Under the pieces are notes generated by a model. The model had not been told where the DNA came from. It worked only from the letters and a program-made list of their open reading frames with translations, and did not search any database. Position numbers and translations under genes: made by a program. This document shows positions 1-8,784 of a DNA stretch of 64,000 nt, piece after piece (position 1 is the first letter of the stretch; every line of letters starts with the position of its first letter). Where the stretch lies: contig NZ_RQGQ01000004.1 in the NCBI RefSeq assembly GCF_004770265.1, positions 248,001 through 312,000 on the forward strand. The letters are read 5' to 3'. Source of the stretch: Leptospira congkakensis. Lineage in GTDB: Bacteria; Spirochaetota; Leptospiria; Leptospirales; Leptospiraceae.

Positions 1-156
1 GGCGAAAGTCAATCGATTGCCATCAGTTATACAAACAGAAAAGAAACCATCAACTTCAACTTAAGTTCTGATAAAACGGCTACCTTTCAATCTAACTTAT
101 CGAAACTCATCCGCACAATCGAATCAGAACCAAAACTCAATATCAATAAAAAGTAA
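1..156 (+). CDS. C-terminal fragment of an unidentified protein (partial)
   Basis: An open frame runs from base 1 to a TAA at 154-156 and gives 51 residues rich in Ser, Asn, Thr and Lys, ending in NINKK. It is followed directly by a strong intrinsic terminator, which supports a real gene end. The visible part has no domain I recognise. The alternating polar pattern could be the last beta strands of an envelope protein, but that is a guess. The start lies outside the window. Confidence 0.7.
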   Translation, partial: GESQSIAISYTNRKETINFNLSSDKTATFQSNLSKLIRTIESEPKLNINKK

Positions 157-180
157 AGTTTTCTGTTTTGATAAAAAAGA

Positions 181-218
181 AAAGCCTCTTAGGATCGTAT
201 CCTTCGGAGGCTTTTTTT
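181..218 (+). terminator. Rho-independent terminator
   Basis: AAAAGCCTC at 181-189 pairs with GAGGCTTTT at 208-216. A second inner helix, AGGAT with ATCCT, lies in the loop. A run of T follows. It sits 25 bases after the partial gene's stop and ends that transcript. Confidence 0.85.
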
Positions 219-290
219 ATGTTTCGAACTTTTCTTTAAAATTTTTTAAAACAAACCAGGAAACTAGTTTTGTATTTTTGAATTTTAAAT

Positions 291-1784
291 TCATTCAGGT
301 CGCATTAGCGGGAATAGGATGGTATCACGGATGGAGTGAGAATCTGTGAGTAACATCACCAAACGATCAATTCCAATCCCCAAACCACCTGTTGGTGGAA
401 GTCCATATTCAAGTGCGCGGATATAATCATCGTCCATCATAAAGGCTTCATCGTCACCAGCTTCTCTTTGTTTCACTTGTTCTTCAAATCGTTCTCTTTG
501 GTCGAAAGGATCGTTTAACTCAGTGAAGGCGTTTCCAATTTCGCGTCCAGCAACATAAGGTTCAAACCGTTCCACATATTTTGGATCGTCTTCTCCAGAT
601 TTTGCCAGTGGTGAAAGTTCTTTGGGAAAATCAGTGATAAAGATAGGTTGGATCAGGTGTGGTTCGACAAGGGAACTAAAAACATCATCACATACTTTCC
701 AAATGGAAACAGAATCAGAGGAATCCACACCTTTGGCTTTTGCCTGTGCGATGGCATCTTTTAGATCTGTGATTTTGCTAAAATCAATTCCAGAATATTC
801 TTTAATGATATCAATGTATTTTGCACGTTTCCATGGAGCCGACAAATCAATTTGGTCTTTTCCATAAGGAAACTTTAAACCTTTACCAATGGACTCTGCC
901 ACAGAAACAATCATTCTCTCTGTAAGAGACAACATGGTTTCCATATCACCGAATGCCATATAGGCTTCCATCATTGTGAATTCAGGATTGTGTTTTGTGG
1001 AGATCCCTTCGTTACGAAAGTTACGATTGAGTTCAAACACTCTATCCATTCCACCAACGATAAGCCGTTTTAAATATAATTCTGGTGCAATTCGTAAAAA
1101 TAACTCCATATCGAGAGTGTTGTGGTGGGTCACAAAAGGGCGAGCTGCGGCACCACCAGCAATCGGTTGCATCATGGGAGTTTCTACTTCCAAAAATCCT
1201 TCATTTGTCAAAAATTTACGAATTTCGGAAATGATTTTAGAACGCATTTTAAATGTTTCTCTTACATTGTCGTTCACAACTAAATCCACATAACGCATGC
1301 GGTATCTTTGTTCTACGTCAGAGAAAGCATCAAAGACAACTCCGTCTTTTTCTTTGACAACAGGAAGAGGGCGGATACATTTTGCCAGAAGTTGGACACT
1401 TGTTAGGTGAAGGGTTGTTTCCCCTTTTTGTGTTTGGAATAGCCATCCTTCGATTCCAATCCAATCTCCTAAATCCAAAGATTTGAAAAGAGAATAGTTT
1501 TCTTCCCCTAAATCATCCCGAGTGGCATAAAGTTGAATCAGACCTTCTGCATCCTTTAGGTGAGCAAAACTTGCTTTTCCCATCACACGTTTGGCATGCA
1601 ATCGACCACCAAGTTTGAAGGATTTTTTTTCTGTTTGGTTTGGATCAAATCCGGCAATCAATGATTTTGAATTGGCATTGGGAAAAAAACGAAGTGGGTA
1701 GGGGTTGATTCCTTTCGTTTTTAAATCGTTAATTTTTTGAATGCGTTGTTCAATCAGTTCGTTGGAATCTTTAATTTCATCCAT
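291..1784 (-). CDS. lysS: Lysyl-tRNA synthetase, class II
   Basis: Charges tRNA-Lys with lysine in the cytoplasm. The 497-residue length matches bacterial class II LysRS. An N-terminal OB-fold anticodon-binding domain covers roughly residues 55-150 ([14 protein letters not shown] region). The class II catalytic core follows, with motif 2 ([20 protein letters not shown]) and motif 3 near the C-terminus ([16 protein letters not shown]). The start ATG abuts the stop of the upstream YdcF-like gene (TAAATG), so the two are probably co-transcribed and coupled. Nothing is missing from the catalytic motifs. The enzyme call is secure. Confidence 0.97.
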   Translation of the reverse strand: MDEIKDSNELIEQRIQKINDLKTKGINPYPLRFFPNANSKSLIAGFDPNQTEKKSFKLGGRLHAKRVMGKASFAHLKDAEGLIQLYATRDDLGEENYSLFKSLDLGDWIGIEGWLFQTQKGETTLHLTSVQLLAKCIRPLPVVKEKDGVVFDAFSDVEQRYRMRYVDLVVNDNVRETFKMRSKIISEIRKFLTNEGFLEVETPMMQPIAGGAAARPFVTHHNTLDMELFLRIAPELYLKRLIVGGMDRVFELNRNFRNEGISTKHNPEFTMMEAYMAFGDMETMLSLTERMIVSVAESIGKGLKFPYGKDQIDLSAPWKRAKYIDIIKEYSGIDFSKITDLKDAIAQAKAKGVDSSDSVSIWKVCDDVFSSLVEPHLIQPIFITDFPKELSPLAKSGEDDPKYVERFEPYVAGREIGNAFTELNDPFDQRERFEEQVKQREAGDDEAFMMDDDYIRALEYGLPPTGGLGIGIDRLVMLLTDSHSIRDTILFPLMRPE

Positions 1785-2423
1785 TTATAGGACACCTCTA
1801 ATATAAGAATACAGATAACGTACAAATTCGCCGGTGATTTCTCTGACCCCATCTTCCGTTAAGAACCAATTCGACCCGGAGAATTCCGATGGAAATCCGT
1901 AAGCGGTTACCTTGATGGGCAAACTGGCTAAGGTTTTGCGGTAGGTTCCTAAAACTCGTTTGGTTTCATATTCCCGAGAGAGGAGTAAAATGCTCCCAAG
2001 ATTGTCAGAAACGGCTATTTTTAATAGGTTTTTGGATGCCTCGTCTGTGTCACCCATTTTGGATACAGGAATGATCAGAGACGATACAAGACTCGCACTC
2101 AGACCTATCGAATTCAATGCGTCTTTAATTTTTGACTCTTTTTCCTGGGGTGAATACAAAAGGTTCTGTGTTTTATCTTCACGAATAACAAGAATTAGTT
2201 TTTTGAAATCCCCACGTTCCGACAAAGTGGCAACCGCTTTTAATATCTTTTTAGAAGGAAGCTGGTTTGTAATTTCGAGAACTGCCAGATCGGATTTTTG
2301 GTAGGTTTCAGAAGACTTTAGCCAATAAGGGGAAGAAAGAGTAAGACCAACCAAAACTAATATAGGGGAAATAAATCCGGTAAGGAGCAGTTTGAGTCGA
2401 AACGTAAGATCAGATACTTGCAT
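1785..2423 (-). CDS. Membrane-anchored YdcF/SanA-like (DUF218) protein
   Basis: A 212-residue protein with one N-terminal membrane helix (about residues 8-30), then a soluble domain. The domain resembles the DUF218 family (YdcF, SanA, ElyC). It has a DTDEASKNLL segment followed by a Rossmann-like strand, SILLLSREYETKRVL. A C-terminal SNWFLTEDGVREI segment resembles the WW-containing end of DUF218 proteins. Family members are linked to envelope functions, but their biochemical role is mostly unknown. The gene abuts lysS with no spacer. The family call rests on pattern recognition and is moderate; the single-pass topology is clear. Confidence 0.6.
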   Translation of the reverse strand: MQVSDLTFRLKLLLTGFISPILVLVGLTLSSPYWLKSSETYQKSDLAVLEITNQLPSKKILKAVATLSERGDFKKLILVIREDKTQNLLYSPQEKESKIKDALNSIGLSASLVSSLIIPVSKMGDTDEASKNLLKIAVSDNLGSILLLSREYETKRVLGTYRKTLASLPIKVTAYGFPSEFSGSNWFLTEDGVREITGEFVRYLYSYIRGVL

Positions 2424-2484
2424 ACTTGTGACCCCTACAACCTACCGAAAGGTAAGTGCAAGTGACAAGAGAAAATTCATCTCC

Positions 2485-2512
2485 TTGACGAAAGAACCCG
2501 TTTTCCTAACCT
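2485..2512 (+). promoter_or_regulatory. Putative sigma70-type promoter of tRNA-Leu
   Basis: TTGACG at 2485-2490 and TAACCT at 2507-2512 are separated by 16 bases and lie 17 bases before the tRNA. The -35 box is good and the -10 box is weak. Inferred from consensus only. Confidence 0.45.
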
Positions 2513-2529
2513 GTCCTACATACACGCCC

Positions 2530-2611
2530 GCTCGGATGGTGGAATTGGTAGACACGCTACTTTGAGGTGGTAGTGCCGCAAGGTGTGGGGGTTCGAGTCC
2601 CCCTTCGAGCA
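2530..2611 (+). tRNA. tRNA-Leu (anticodon GAG)
   Basis: A complete cloverleaf can be folded. The acceptor stem is GCTCGGA with TTCGAGC. The anticodon stem is CTACT/GGTAG around loop TTGAGGT, with GAG at 2564-2566. There is a long variable arm (TGCCGCAAGGTGT) and a T-arm with GTTCGAGTC. The long variable arm and GAG anticodon identify a class II leucine tRNA reading CUU/CUC. The discriminator A is at 2611; the CCA end is not encoded (AAAA follows). The last 19 bases are duplicated exactly 201 bp downstream. Confidence 0.97.
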
Positions 2612-2812
2612 AAATCCTAATCATCACAAAACATTTATTAAATACAATCAAGATCGACTCGAACAGTTTTGTGAGCATTAATATCACGACCCATCGGGAG
2701 TGATATTAATGACAAGCCGACCCGGAAGGGAGGCGACGAACAATACCGTGCCTCGAAGCGTGGTTCGGACAGGAAGTCCGAACAGCGGAGAGGTCGAGTC
2801 CCCCTTCGAGCA
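2593..2812 (+). repeat. tRNA-flanking mini-element: 19-bp direct repeats around a structured 182-bp core
   Basis: TCGAGTCCCCCTTCGAGCA, the 3' end of tRNA-Leu, occurs at 2593-2611 and again without mismatch at 2794-2812. The bases between them hold three hairpins. One is an 11-bp perfect stem (2677-2687 with 2700-2710, ATTAATATCAC/GTGATATTAAT). One is an imperfect stem at about 2731-2754. One is a 7-bp stem (2764-2770 with 2776-2782, TTCGGAC/GTCCGAA). GACTCGAAC at 2656-2664 is the reverse complement of the tRNA T-loop core (2591-2599) and could also pair with the second copy. The layout is like att sites after integration into a tRNA gene, but the element is far too small to encode an integrase. 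A non-autonomous mobile repeat or a tRNA-linked structured RNA are the best readings. I see no credible coding sequence here. Confidence 0.75.
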
Positions 2813-2902
2813 GTGGTTACCACTCTCTCACGCAAATTTATAATATCCTAAAAACTTTACAAACGTGAGCGAAAATAATAGTCTTAGTTAGTTTACATTC
2901 TG

Positions 2903-3601
2903 TTATACGGTATTTTGTAGTGTTTCCATCCAAGTTTTATCCATCACTTTTAATCTGTTTTTCTTTAAATTCTCTTTTACAATCCATTGGATCTGTTTGT
3001 TTTTGTTTTTTACAAATTTTTCAAAAATAGTTTTGCCTTCTTTTGGAAGAGAAACAATGGCAACGCTCCATCCATACCCAAGTGTTTTTCTTAAAGAATT
3101 TTGGTTTTCGGATAGTTTTCCGTCAATCTTAGCAAAGGACATAGTAACCTGTTTTAGGATTTCTAATAATTTCAAGACAAACGATCTTTCTTTTAAGAGT
3201 TTGGGTTCGCATAGAGCTGCAACAACGGCCCTTTTTTCTAAATCATTTCCATCGATCCAAACTTTTAAATTTTCCAATATTTCTTCTGTATTATTTTCTG
3301 TAATTTCCTGAATGCCAATCGCAACAGCTTCCCTAATTCTCCAACTGCTATGAGATGCATATTTTCTAATGGTCGAGAGTGTTTTCTTTATATGATTATT
3401 ATTTTTTATACAAAATCCAACGATTCCGCACATGACTACAAATTCTTCTGGAGAATTATGTAAATCGTCATGGCAATAGGATAAACATTCAGATATATCC
3501 TTTGCAGATGCAGTTTTTGAAAAGGAATAAAGAAGTTCCAAATTTCCCCTTGGGCCAGGGAGGCGGGAATTCTTTAAAAGATTTTCAATTGTTTGGGACA
3601 T
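2903..3601 (-). CDS. HEAT-repeat-like protein
   Basis: A 232-residue all-helical soluble protein. The middle (about residues 75-160) has HEAT-type helical pairs, for example SSWRIREAVAIGIQEI and DLEKRAVVAALCEPKLL. The Arg-Glu-Ala-Val pattern is typical of HEAT and DNA-alkylation-repeat folds. The C-terminus is Lys-rich (KNKNKQIQWIVKENLKKNR). HEAT proteins are scaffolds; no catalytic residues can be assigned. The gene stands alone between the tRNA repeat region and an alpha/beta hydrolase. A DNA-alkylation-repeat relation is possible, but I cannot confirm it by eye. Confidence 0.7.
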   Translation of the reverse strand: MSQTIENLLKNSRLPGPRGNLELLYSFSKTASAKDISECLSYCHDDLHNSPEEFVVMCGIVGFCIKNNNHIKKTLSTIRKYASHSSWRIREAVAIGIQEITENNTEEILENLKVWIDGNDLEKRAVVAALCEPKLLKERSFVLKLLEILKQVTMSFAKIDGKLSENQNSLRKTLGYGWSVAIVSLPKEGKTIFEKFVKNKNKQIQWIVKENLKKNRLKVMDKTWMETLQNTV

Positions 3602-3763
3602 CGATTTTAAATTGATTTTTTTGGTTCAAACCATTGTTTCGATCATGGATCAATGATTTTACACTGCCTTTATCAATTCTTTTCATAAAATTAAAAAATA
3701 TGGATTCAGGCTGAATGAAGACTTTGGTCCATTGACTCATCAGAACGAACCGAACCATAAAAC

Positions 3764-4648
3764 CTATTTCAAATACTTTTGAAAAAATCCTACTGCTCTA
3801 GACTCCGCTTCCTTGGGAGCAAAATTCCAAAGGCGCTCATGCCGATTGCATTCGGGAGACCAAAGAGATTTTGGTTCTCCCGCTTTTGCAAACAAATCTT
3901 TTGCGTGATGGTAATCTACATAATCATCCTTTGTACAGTGAAAGATGGCAATGGGTCTTGGACTGATGGATGCAATTTTATCAATGGGTCTTACTGAATC
4001 AATGTCCATATCGCCGCGTAAGTTGAGCGCTAGTTTGACTACCGGAATCAGTGGGTAGTATGGGATTCCAAAATCACGTTTTGCTGATTCTACAAGAACA
4101 TCAATGGCACTTCCATAACCACTGCTAAAAATACCCGCCTGGATTTCTGGATGGTTTGCCATTGCTATGATACTTGTGGCAGAACCCATGGAGAATCCAA
4201 AGATTCCAATTTTTTCATAGCCTTTTGATTTTAAAAATTCAATGGCTGCATCCACGTCTTTTTGTTCATGAAATCCCATGGATGCAAATCCTCCATGGTT
4301 ACGACGTAAACTAAGTAGGAGTAAATTGTATCCGGCATCGTGAAGGCTTTTCGCAAACCGAATTCCCTCATTTCTTTGTCCTCCATGTCCATGGACAAGA
4401 ATGATTGTACCTTTGGATTGTTTGGCGGGAATCCAGTAATTAACAAGGTTCAAATTGTCCGCTGTTTTGATTTCGACTTCTTCATATTCTAATCCAACTT
4501 CACTAGGTCCGTTGCAGAAAACATGGTGGTCTAAATTACACTTTACATTTGGATAAAGAACTAAACTGGAAAAATAATAGGCGATAGCACTTAGTAAAAT
4601 GATACTGAAAATCAATCCAGAAATTGTGTATTTTTTGATCTTGTTCAT
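3764..4648 (-). CDS. Membrane-anchored alpha/beta hydrolase
   Basis: 294 residues. An N-terminal membrane helix (residues 8-32) is followed by an alpha/beta-hydrolase domain facing the periplasm or anchored as a signal-anchor protein. The oxyanion-loop motif GHGG lies at residues 87-90. The nucleophile elbow is GFSMG with Ser153. Asp241 or Asp242 and His270 (NRHERLW) complete the likely triad. The family includes YqkD/FrsA-like esterases of unknown substrate. It is transcribed alone, diverging from the DUF1499 gene across a 70-bp gap. The hydrolase fold is certain and the substrate unknown. Confidence 0.85.
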   Translation of the reverse strand: MNKIKKYTISGLIFSIILLSAIAYYFSSLVLYPNVKCNLDHHVFCNGPSEVGLEYEEVEIKTADNLNLVNYWIPAKQSKGTIILVHGHGGQRNEGIRFAKSLHDAGYNLLLLSLRRNHGGFASMGFHEQKDVDAAIEFLKSKGYEKIGIFGFSMGSATSIIAMANHPEIQAGIFSSGYGSAIDVLVESAKRDFGIPYYPLIPVVKLALNLRGDMDIDSVRPIDKIASISPRPIAIFHCTKDDYVDYHHAKDLFAKAGEPKSLWSPECNRHERLWNFAPKEAESRAVGFFQKYLK

Positions 4649-4718
4649 GAGCCGATAAAAATATGAAAAATTTGAAATTCTGCAAGTAAAAAAACATAAG
4701 GCTTTGAATTTCGGAGAT

Positions 4719-5159
4719 ATGGAATCTGCGCTAACGGTATTTTTTATTTGTTGTATGAGTGTTCTGAGTCCTCTTTCTGGGGTGAGTGATGGCGAACTGA
4801 GAGGTTGTCCACCTTCACCTAACTGCGTTTCTAGTCAAAGTATGCAGTACAACATTGTTCATAAAGTGGATCCAATCACGTATACAACATCAAGGCAGGT
4901 TGCCTATGAAAGAATTTCCAAATACTTCCACGACTCCGAGAACATTTGGATCAGTGAAGAGAAGGAAGGCGAATACATTCGAGTGATTTTTTTCACAAAG
5001 GTTTTTCGATTTCCTGACAGAGTCGAAGTATATTTTCCCGAGGGAAAACAAGAAGCACAGGTTCGTTCTCAGTCCATCTTTGGTTTTTGGGATATTTTTG
5101 CCAACAGAAGGCGGGTGAATCAGTTTAGAGAGTTACTCGCGAAAGAAGAATCACAATAA
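4719..5159 (+). CDS. DUF1499 family protein
   Basis: About 146 residues with a hydrophobic N-terminus (signal peptide or anchor). The conserved DUF1499 signature CPPSPNCVSSQ follows. Later come the beta-strand pairs of the family (EGEYIRVIFFTKVFRFPDRVEVYF) and the C-terminal NRRRVNQFRELL helix. DUF1499 proteins are small envelope-associated proteins of unknown function. The start is ambiguous: TTG at 4704 and ATG at 4719 are both in frame and neither has a well-spaced ribosome-binding site. The 3' end overlaps the convergent renalase-like gene by 9 bp. Confidence 0.8.
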   Translation: MESALTVFFICCMSVLSPLSGVSDGELRGCPPSPNCVSSQSMQYNIVHKVDPITYTTSRQVAYERISKYFHDSENIWISEEKEGEYIRVIFFTKVFRFPDRVEVYFPEGKQEAQVRSQSIFGFWDIFANRRRVNQFRELLAKEESQ

Positions 5160-6245
5160 CGCATTGTGGTTCAAAAAATAAATTCCCCCAACTATCCTTT
5201 CTATTTTCGATCCGAACAACCAATCACCAAGAATGGTGATTCTTGTTTCTTTACAAAGTTTTTTCCATTCTTCAAAGTTTGCGCCGTCAAGCTGTAATGG
5301 GCCTTCCCGACCCAGGAGTGGGAGTTGAGCCTGTGCATATTTCCATCTATGGTTCCAAATTATATTAGGTGGAGGGGCACCAAACTTTGTTTTCAATTCT
5401 TGGATGAAATACTCTTCGTACTTTGCTTTTGGTTTTTTGTTTTCCTCCATCCAATCTTCAAAATGGGATTCTGAAAAAATGGCTCCAAATTGAACGAGAA
5501 GGGCAGAACCTTCTTTAAATTCGTTTGGATATTTGAGACTTTCCCAACTTTGATACTCCCAGTCGGAACCTCGATCTAAACTGGTTGTAATTGGTATGAT
5601 AGAAAAAGGATCCAGACCAAGTGATTTCCAATCCGGTTTCCATTGATCCCAATAAAAATAGCTAACCAATGTTTTGCGGTAATCGTTGAATGGTTCTAAA
5701 AAATCAATCCAACTTTGGATTTTTGAATTTTTTTCTGACCTTTCAAAAATTTCCAAAATTTGTGGTATAGGAAGGGTCAGGATGACTGAGTGGGAACAAA
5801 CTGTATTTGATTCTTTTGTTTCAGAGTTTTCAAATTCTAAATTCCAAGTTTCTTCGCCAGCAACCTCTATCTTTTTTAAAATCTGCCTTTGGATAGGTTT
5901 TACATTGCCGATCATTGCTGAGACAATTTCTGCCATCCCATTTATCGGATAAAAATGGGATCCGTCATAGATTGGTTTTACTTGTAATTGGATATGTTTT
6001 GATTTCCAAATTTCTATAATGGAATATTTTGTTTCCCCGCCTAACCAGTGGACTTCCATTATATCTCGAAACATTGTGGCTCCAAAATCATAGGAAAAAG
6101 AATCTTTTGATTTGCCTGAGACTCGACCTCCAAGAGATCTTCCCTTATCATAAATAACCACATCGGGATTCATCATGGCCACAGCTCCGCCAGAAACTCC
6201 AGAACCTACTACAATTGGAACCTGGTAACAAAAAATTGGTTTCAC
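5151..6245 (-). CDS. Renalase-like FAD-dependent amine oxidase family protein
   Basis: 364 residues. The N-terminus carries a dinucleotide-binding fold (VVGSGVSGGAVAM), then YDKGRSLGGRV, the second FAD-contact motif of the renalase/amine-oxidase group, followed by DFGATMF. The C-terminal ILGDWLFGSKIERI segment matches the family's last FAD contact. Such proteins oxidise reduced nicotinamide isomers or amines; the substrate here is unknown. The start is GTG, with an AGGGAG-type site upstream. The 3' end overlaps the DUF1499 gene on the other strand by 9 bp. Confidence 0.8.
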   Translation of the reverse strand: MKPIFCYQVPIVVGSGVSGGAVAMMNPDVVIYDKGRSLGGRVSGKSKDSFSYDFGATMFRDIMEVHWLGGETKYSIIEIWKSKHIQLQVKPIYDGSHFYPINGMAEIVSAMIGNVKPIQRQILKKIEVAGEETWNLEFENSETKESNTVCSHSVILTLPIPQILEIFERSEKNSKIQSWIDFLEPFNDYRKTLVSYFYWDQWKPDWKSLGLDPFSIIPITTSLDRGSDWEYQSWESLKYPNEFKEGSALLVQFGAIFSESHFEDWMEENKKPKAKYEEYFIQELKTKFGAPPPNIIWNHRWKYAQAQLPLLGREGPLQLDGANFEEWKKLCKETRITILGDWLFGSKIERIVGGIYFLNHNALL

Positions 6246-6275
6246 TGTTAAACCCGCTCCCTAGAGCAGATTGAA

Positions 6276-6515
6276 TTATAACTGTTTGATAAGAGCTTTC
6301 AAATCATTTATGACTGAAAAAGGAACAGGTTTGATTTCTTCTGCTAGTTTGATTGTATCTTGGATGGTGCGAGTGAGAACTTGTTTTTCAGCGGTATAAG
6401 CAGTTTGAGGCAATTGGGACTTGTTTTTCTTAAAAATCGTGACTTTATTATCAATGATTTCAATCATTTGGTTCAAATACTGAATCTTCTGGTCCATAGG
6501 CAAATGGTGTAACAT
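6276..6515 (-). CDS. Small hypothetical protein
   Basis: A 79-residue, predicted helical, charged protein with no recognised family. It lies 30 bp upstream of the renalase-like gene on the same strand and diverges from the methyltransferase gene only 11 bp away. No good ribosome-binding site is visible for ATG 6515 or the in-frame ATG at 6497. It may be a real small helical protein or a chance frame; the steady Ile/Lys/Leu heptad-like spacing favours the former. Confidence 0.5.
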   Translation of the reverse strand: MLHHLPMDQKIQYLNQMIEIIDNKVTIFKKNKSQLPQTAYTAEKQVLTRTIQDTIKLAEEIKPVPFSVINDLKALIKQL

Positions 6516-6526
6516 AATGAATCAAA

Positions 6527-7150
6527 ATGAGAAACCAATTTTTGGATAAACAAAAGAAAATCGTCGTAGGGGATCCAATGACAGATGCGATTTGGGATTC
6601 TTTCCTTCCTCAGAAATTCCAAATACTATCACCTTACCAATGGACACCTATTTCTGTGATTGAAAGAACTTGGAAATTTCTTTCAGAAGATGAAGTAAAG
6701 TCGGTTGTAGATTTAGGTTCCGGAGTGGGAAAGTTTTGTATTTATTTATCTTTAGTTTCAGGTAAGTCTTTTCCCATTTTTGGTTTGGAAGACAGAGAAG
6801 AATTGGTTTTAGTTTCAAAATCTATTGCGGACCATTGGGGTACAGAAAATGTCCAATGGAAAACAACTAATTTCCTAAAACAATTTCCCTTTGGTCATTC
6901 TCATTATTATTGTTTTAATCCTTTGTATGAAACGATGAAAGGTCATCATTCAATTGATGATTCAAAAGAAAAATCCGCAGGTCAATTTGTAAAAGATCTA
7001 CAAACTTTTAAACAAAATTTAGTTTTGTTGCCATCAAAAACGAAACTAATCACCTTCCATGGGTTTGGTGGAAGTTATTTGCCAGGGTTTCGAACTATAT
7101 TAAAAGAAGAAATTGCGGGAGGAGAATTCAGAGTTTGGGAAAAAGAATGA
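6527..7150 (+). CDS. Class I SAM-dependent methyltransferase-like protein
   Basis: 207 residues. Motif I, VVDLGSGVGKFCIYLS (about residues 61-76), is a classical SAM-binding loop, and the acidic motif II residue sits in FGLEDREE. The region around FNPLYET replaces the usual motif IV and resembles the (N/D)PPY-like position in loose form. The substrate cannot be told. The C-terminal half is short for a nucleic-acid enzyme, so a small-molecule or protein substrate is more likely (inference). Single-gene unit. Confidence 0.75.
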   Translation: MRNQFLDKQKKIVVGDPMTDAIWDSFLPQKFQILSPYQWTPISVIERTWKFLSEDEVKSVVDLGSGVGKFCIYLSLVSGKSFPIFGLEDREELVLVSKSIADHWGTENVQWKTTNFLKQFPFGHSHYYCFNPLYETMKGHHSIDDSKEKSAGQFVKDLQTFKQNLVLLPSKTKLITFHGFGGSYLPGFRTILKEEIAGGEFRVWEKE

Positions 7151-7211
7151 ATTTTTTCCCAAACTAAAATCAGCAAGTACTCTCCATGAATCGCTTAATG
7201 GAAGCTTTGCC

Positions 7212-8648
7212 CTATTTTTTCCTTTGCAAATGTGGTTTAGCGATCAGTAAATAAACGATACCAGTAGAGATGACAACAAGAGTTGTAAAGATCATTCCAT
7301 AATTGATGTACCAAGGTTCTTCCGGAGTTCTTGGCCAAATCATATTGGCAACTGCTGTGATCCCATAAAATAGTGCCAGACCATTGATCCAAACTCCCAG
7401 TTTTCCTAAGGTAAAGGATCCAGAAGGTTTCCAGCCCTTTACCCTTGCATATAAAGCTGCAAGAACCACCATTTGAAAGGCAACGTAAATTCCCGCTGAG
7501 GCAAAACTAATGATGGTGGTGACAGCATCTTGTAGCCAGTATCCCATACCAGTGATGATGATGGGAATGAGCCCAGTGATTAGAAGTGCATTGACTGGAA
7601 CTTTTTTTATTTTAGATAATTGGTTTAAATGTTTACTACCAAAGATCATTCCATCGCGCGCAAAAGAAAACAATAGGCGACTTGCAGCTGCTTGTAAACT
7701 AAGGAGACAGGATAAAAAAGAAACCATAACTACAACGATCACCATTCGGTAACCGACAAGTCCCATTGCGGAGACAAGAGTGGTTGTGACAGGATCCTGG
7801 TCCTCTCCCGAAATGGCTTTGTCTATATTGGGAAGGGCGAGTAATAACGCCAAACAAACAAATGTTGCCGCACCACCTCCAATATAAATGGTCATCCGCA
7901 TTGATTTTGGAATCGAAGAACCGGCATTTGGTGTTTCTTCCGCAACATCTCCACAAGCCTCAAATCCGTAATAACAAAACATAGCCGCCACTGAAGAAGC
8001 AAGAAATGCAGGAAAATAATTTGTACCTTCGCCAAAGGAAAAGGTATTCCAAAGTATAGAAATAGAATTTACTTTTGCAAAGAGGAGAAGGTATCCACCA
8101 ACAGCTATGGCTCCCACAAGTTCGCATAAAAATCCAAAAAAAGCAACTTTGGCCAAAAGTTTTGTTCCGCTTAAATTTAAGATGGTGGAGATTATAATCA
8201 TAATGATCGCAATCCAAATAAACCCAGAGTTACCAAGTTCTACTCCCAAAAGTTGCGTCAAAAAAGGAGCTCCACCAACGGCTACAGCAGCCACAGTTGT
8301 AAAGAGGGCCCAGGCATAAACCCAGGCTGACATCCAAGCCCAACGTTCTCCCACCAAACGCAGAGACCATGGGTAGATCCCTCCCGAGATTGGATACTGG
8401 GAAACAATTTCACCAAAAACCAAACAAACGAGAAACTGTCCTAAGCCGACTAAAAGATAATTCCAAATCATGGGTGGGCCACCCGCTTGGATGGCTAGTG
8501 CAAATACGGAATAAACACCAACAACGGGGGAAAGGTAAGTGAACCCAAGGGAAAAATTTTCCCAAAAACTCATACTACGGTCAAATTCTGATTTCAGTCC
8601 GAGCGCTTCTAATTGTGCTGAATCTTTATCGAGAGCTTTTTGATTCAT
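7212..8648 (-). CDS. APC superfamily amino-acid permease
   Basis: 478 residues with about 12 membrane helices. The N-terminal FSLGFTYLSPVVGVYSVFA and GPPMIWNYLLVGLGQFLVCLV segments are the first helices of the amino acid/polyamine/organocation family. The consensus EIVSQYPISGGIYPWS follows (compare the E-x-x-x-x-x-P-x-x-G-G-x-Y pattern). Later YYGFEACGDVAEETPNA matches the fungal/bacterial GABA-choline-permease-like subgroup. It imports an amino acid or amine by proton or sodium coupling; the substrate is unknown. Single gene, divergent from the lipoprotein at 8785. Confidence 0.9.
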   Translation of the reverse strand: MNQKALDKDSAQLEALGLKSEFDRSMSFWENFSLGFTYLSPVVGVYSVFALAIQAGGPPMIWNYLLVGLGQFLVCLVFGEIVSQYPISGGIYPWSLRLVGERWAWMSAWVYAWALFTTVAAVAVGGAPFLTQLLGVELGNSGFIWIAIIMIIISTILNLSGTKLLAKVAFFGFLCELVGAIAVGGYLLLFAKVNSISILWNTFSFGEGTNYFPAFLASSVAAMFCYYGFEACGDVAEETPNAGSSIPKSMRMTIYIGGGAATFVCLALLLALPNIDKAISGEDQDPVTTTLVSAMGLVGYRMVIVVVMVSFLSCLLSLQAAASRLLFSFARDGMIFGSKHLNQLSKIKKVPVNALLITGLIPIIITGMGYWLQDAVTTIISFASAGIYVAFQMVVLAALYARVKGWKPSGSFTLGKLGVWINGLALFYGITAVANMIWPRTPEEPWYINYGMIFTTLVVISTGIVYLLIAKPHLQRKK

Positions 8649-8731
8649 GAAAGATGATTATCCTTTTTGGTGGTAGGTTAGGATTGGTTTTAGAGGTAGG
8701 CTCGTTTTCTACAAACGATTTTGTTTTTCCA

Positions 8732-8760
8732 TTGACTGAAAAGCCATTTAACAATCTAAT
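8732..8760 (+). promoter_or_regulatory. Sigma70-type promoter of the 8785 lipoprotein gene
   Basis: TTGACT at 8732-8737 and TCTAAT at 8755-8760 are separated by 17 bases. The -10 box ends 24 bases before the start codon. Both boxes match the consensus at five of six bases. Confidence 0.7.
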
Positions 8761-8784
8761 TTTTCACAAGTACGGATACTCTAT

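Noticed and set aside
2442..2687. 81-residue minus-strand frame
   Set aside because: It is antisense to tRNA-Leu (the GGLEPPHLAALPPQ part is the tRNA read backwards), so it is a translation artefact.
2638..2835. 65-residue minus-strand frame across the tRNA-linked unit
   Set aside because: It starts at TTG with no ribosome site and covers the hairpins and the tRNA 3'-end copy. The RNA or repeat structure explains the sequence better than a protein.
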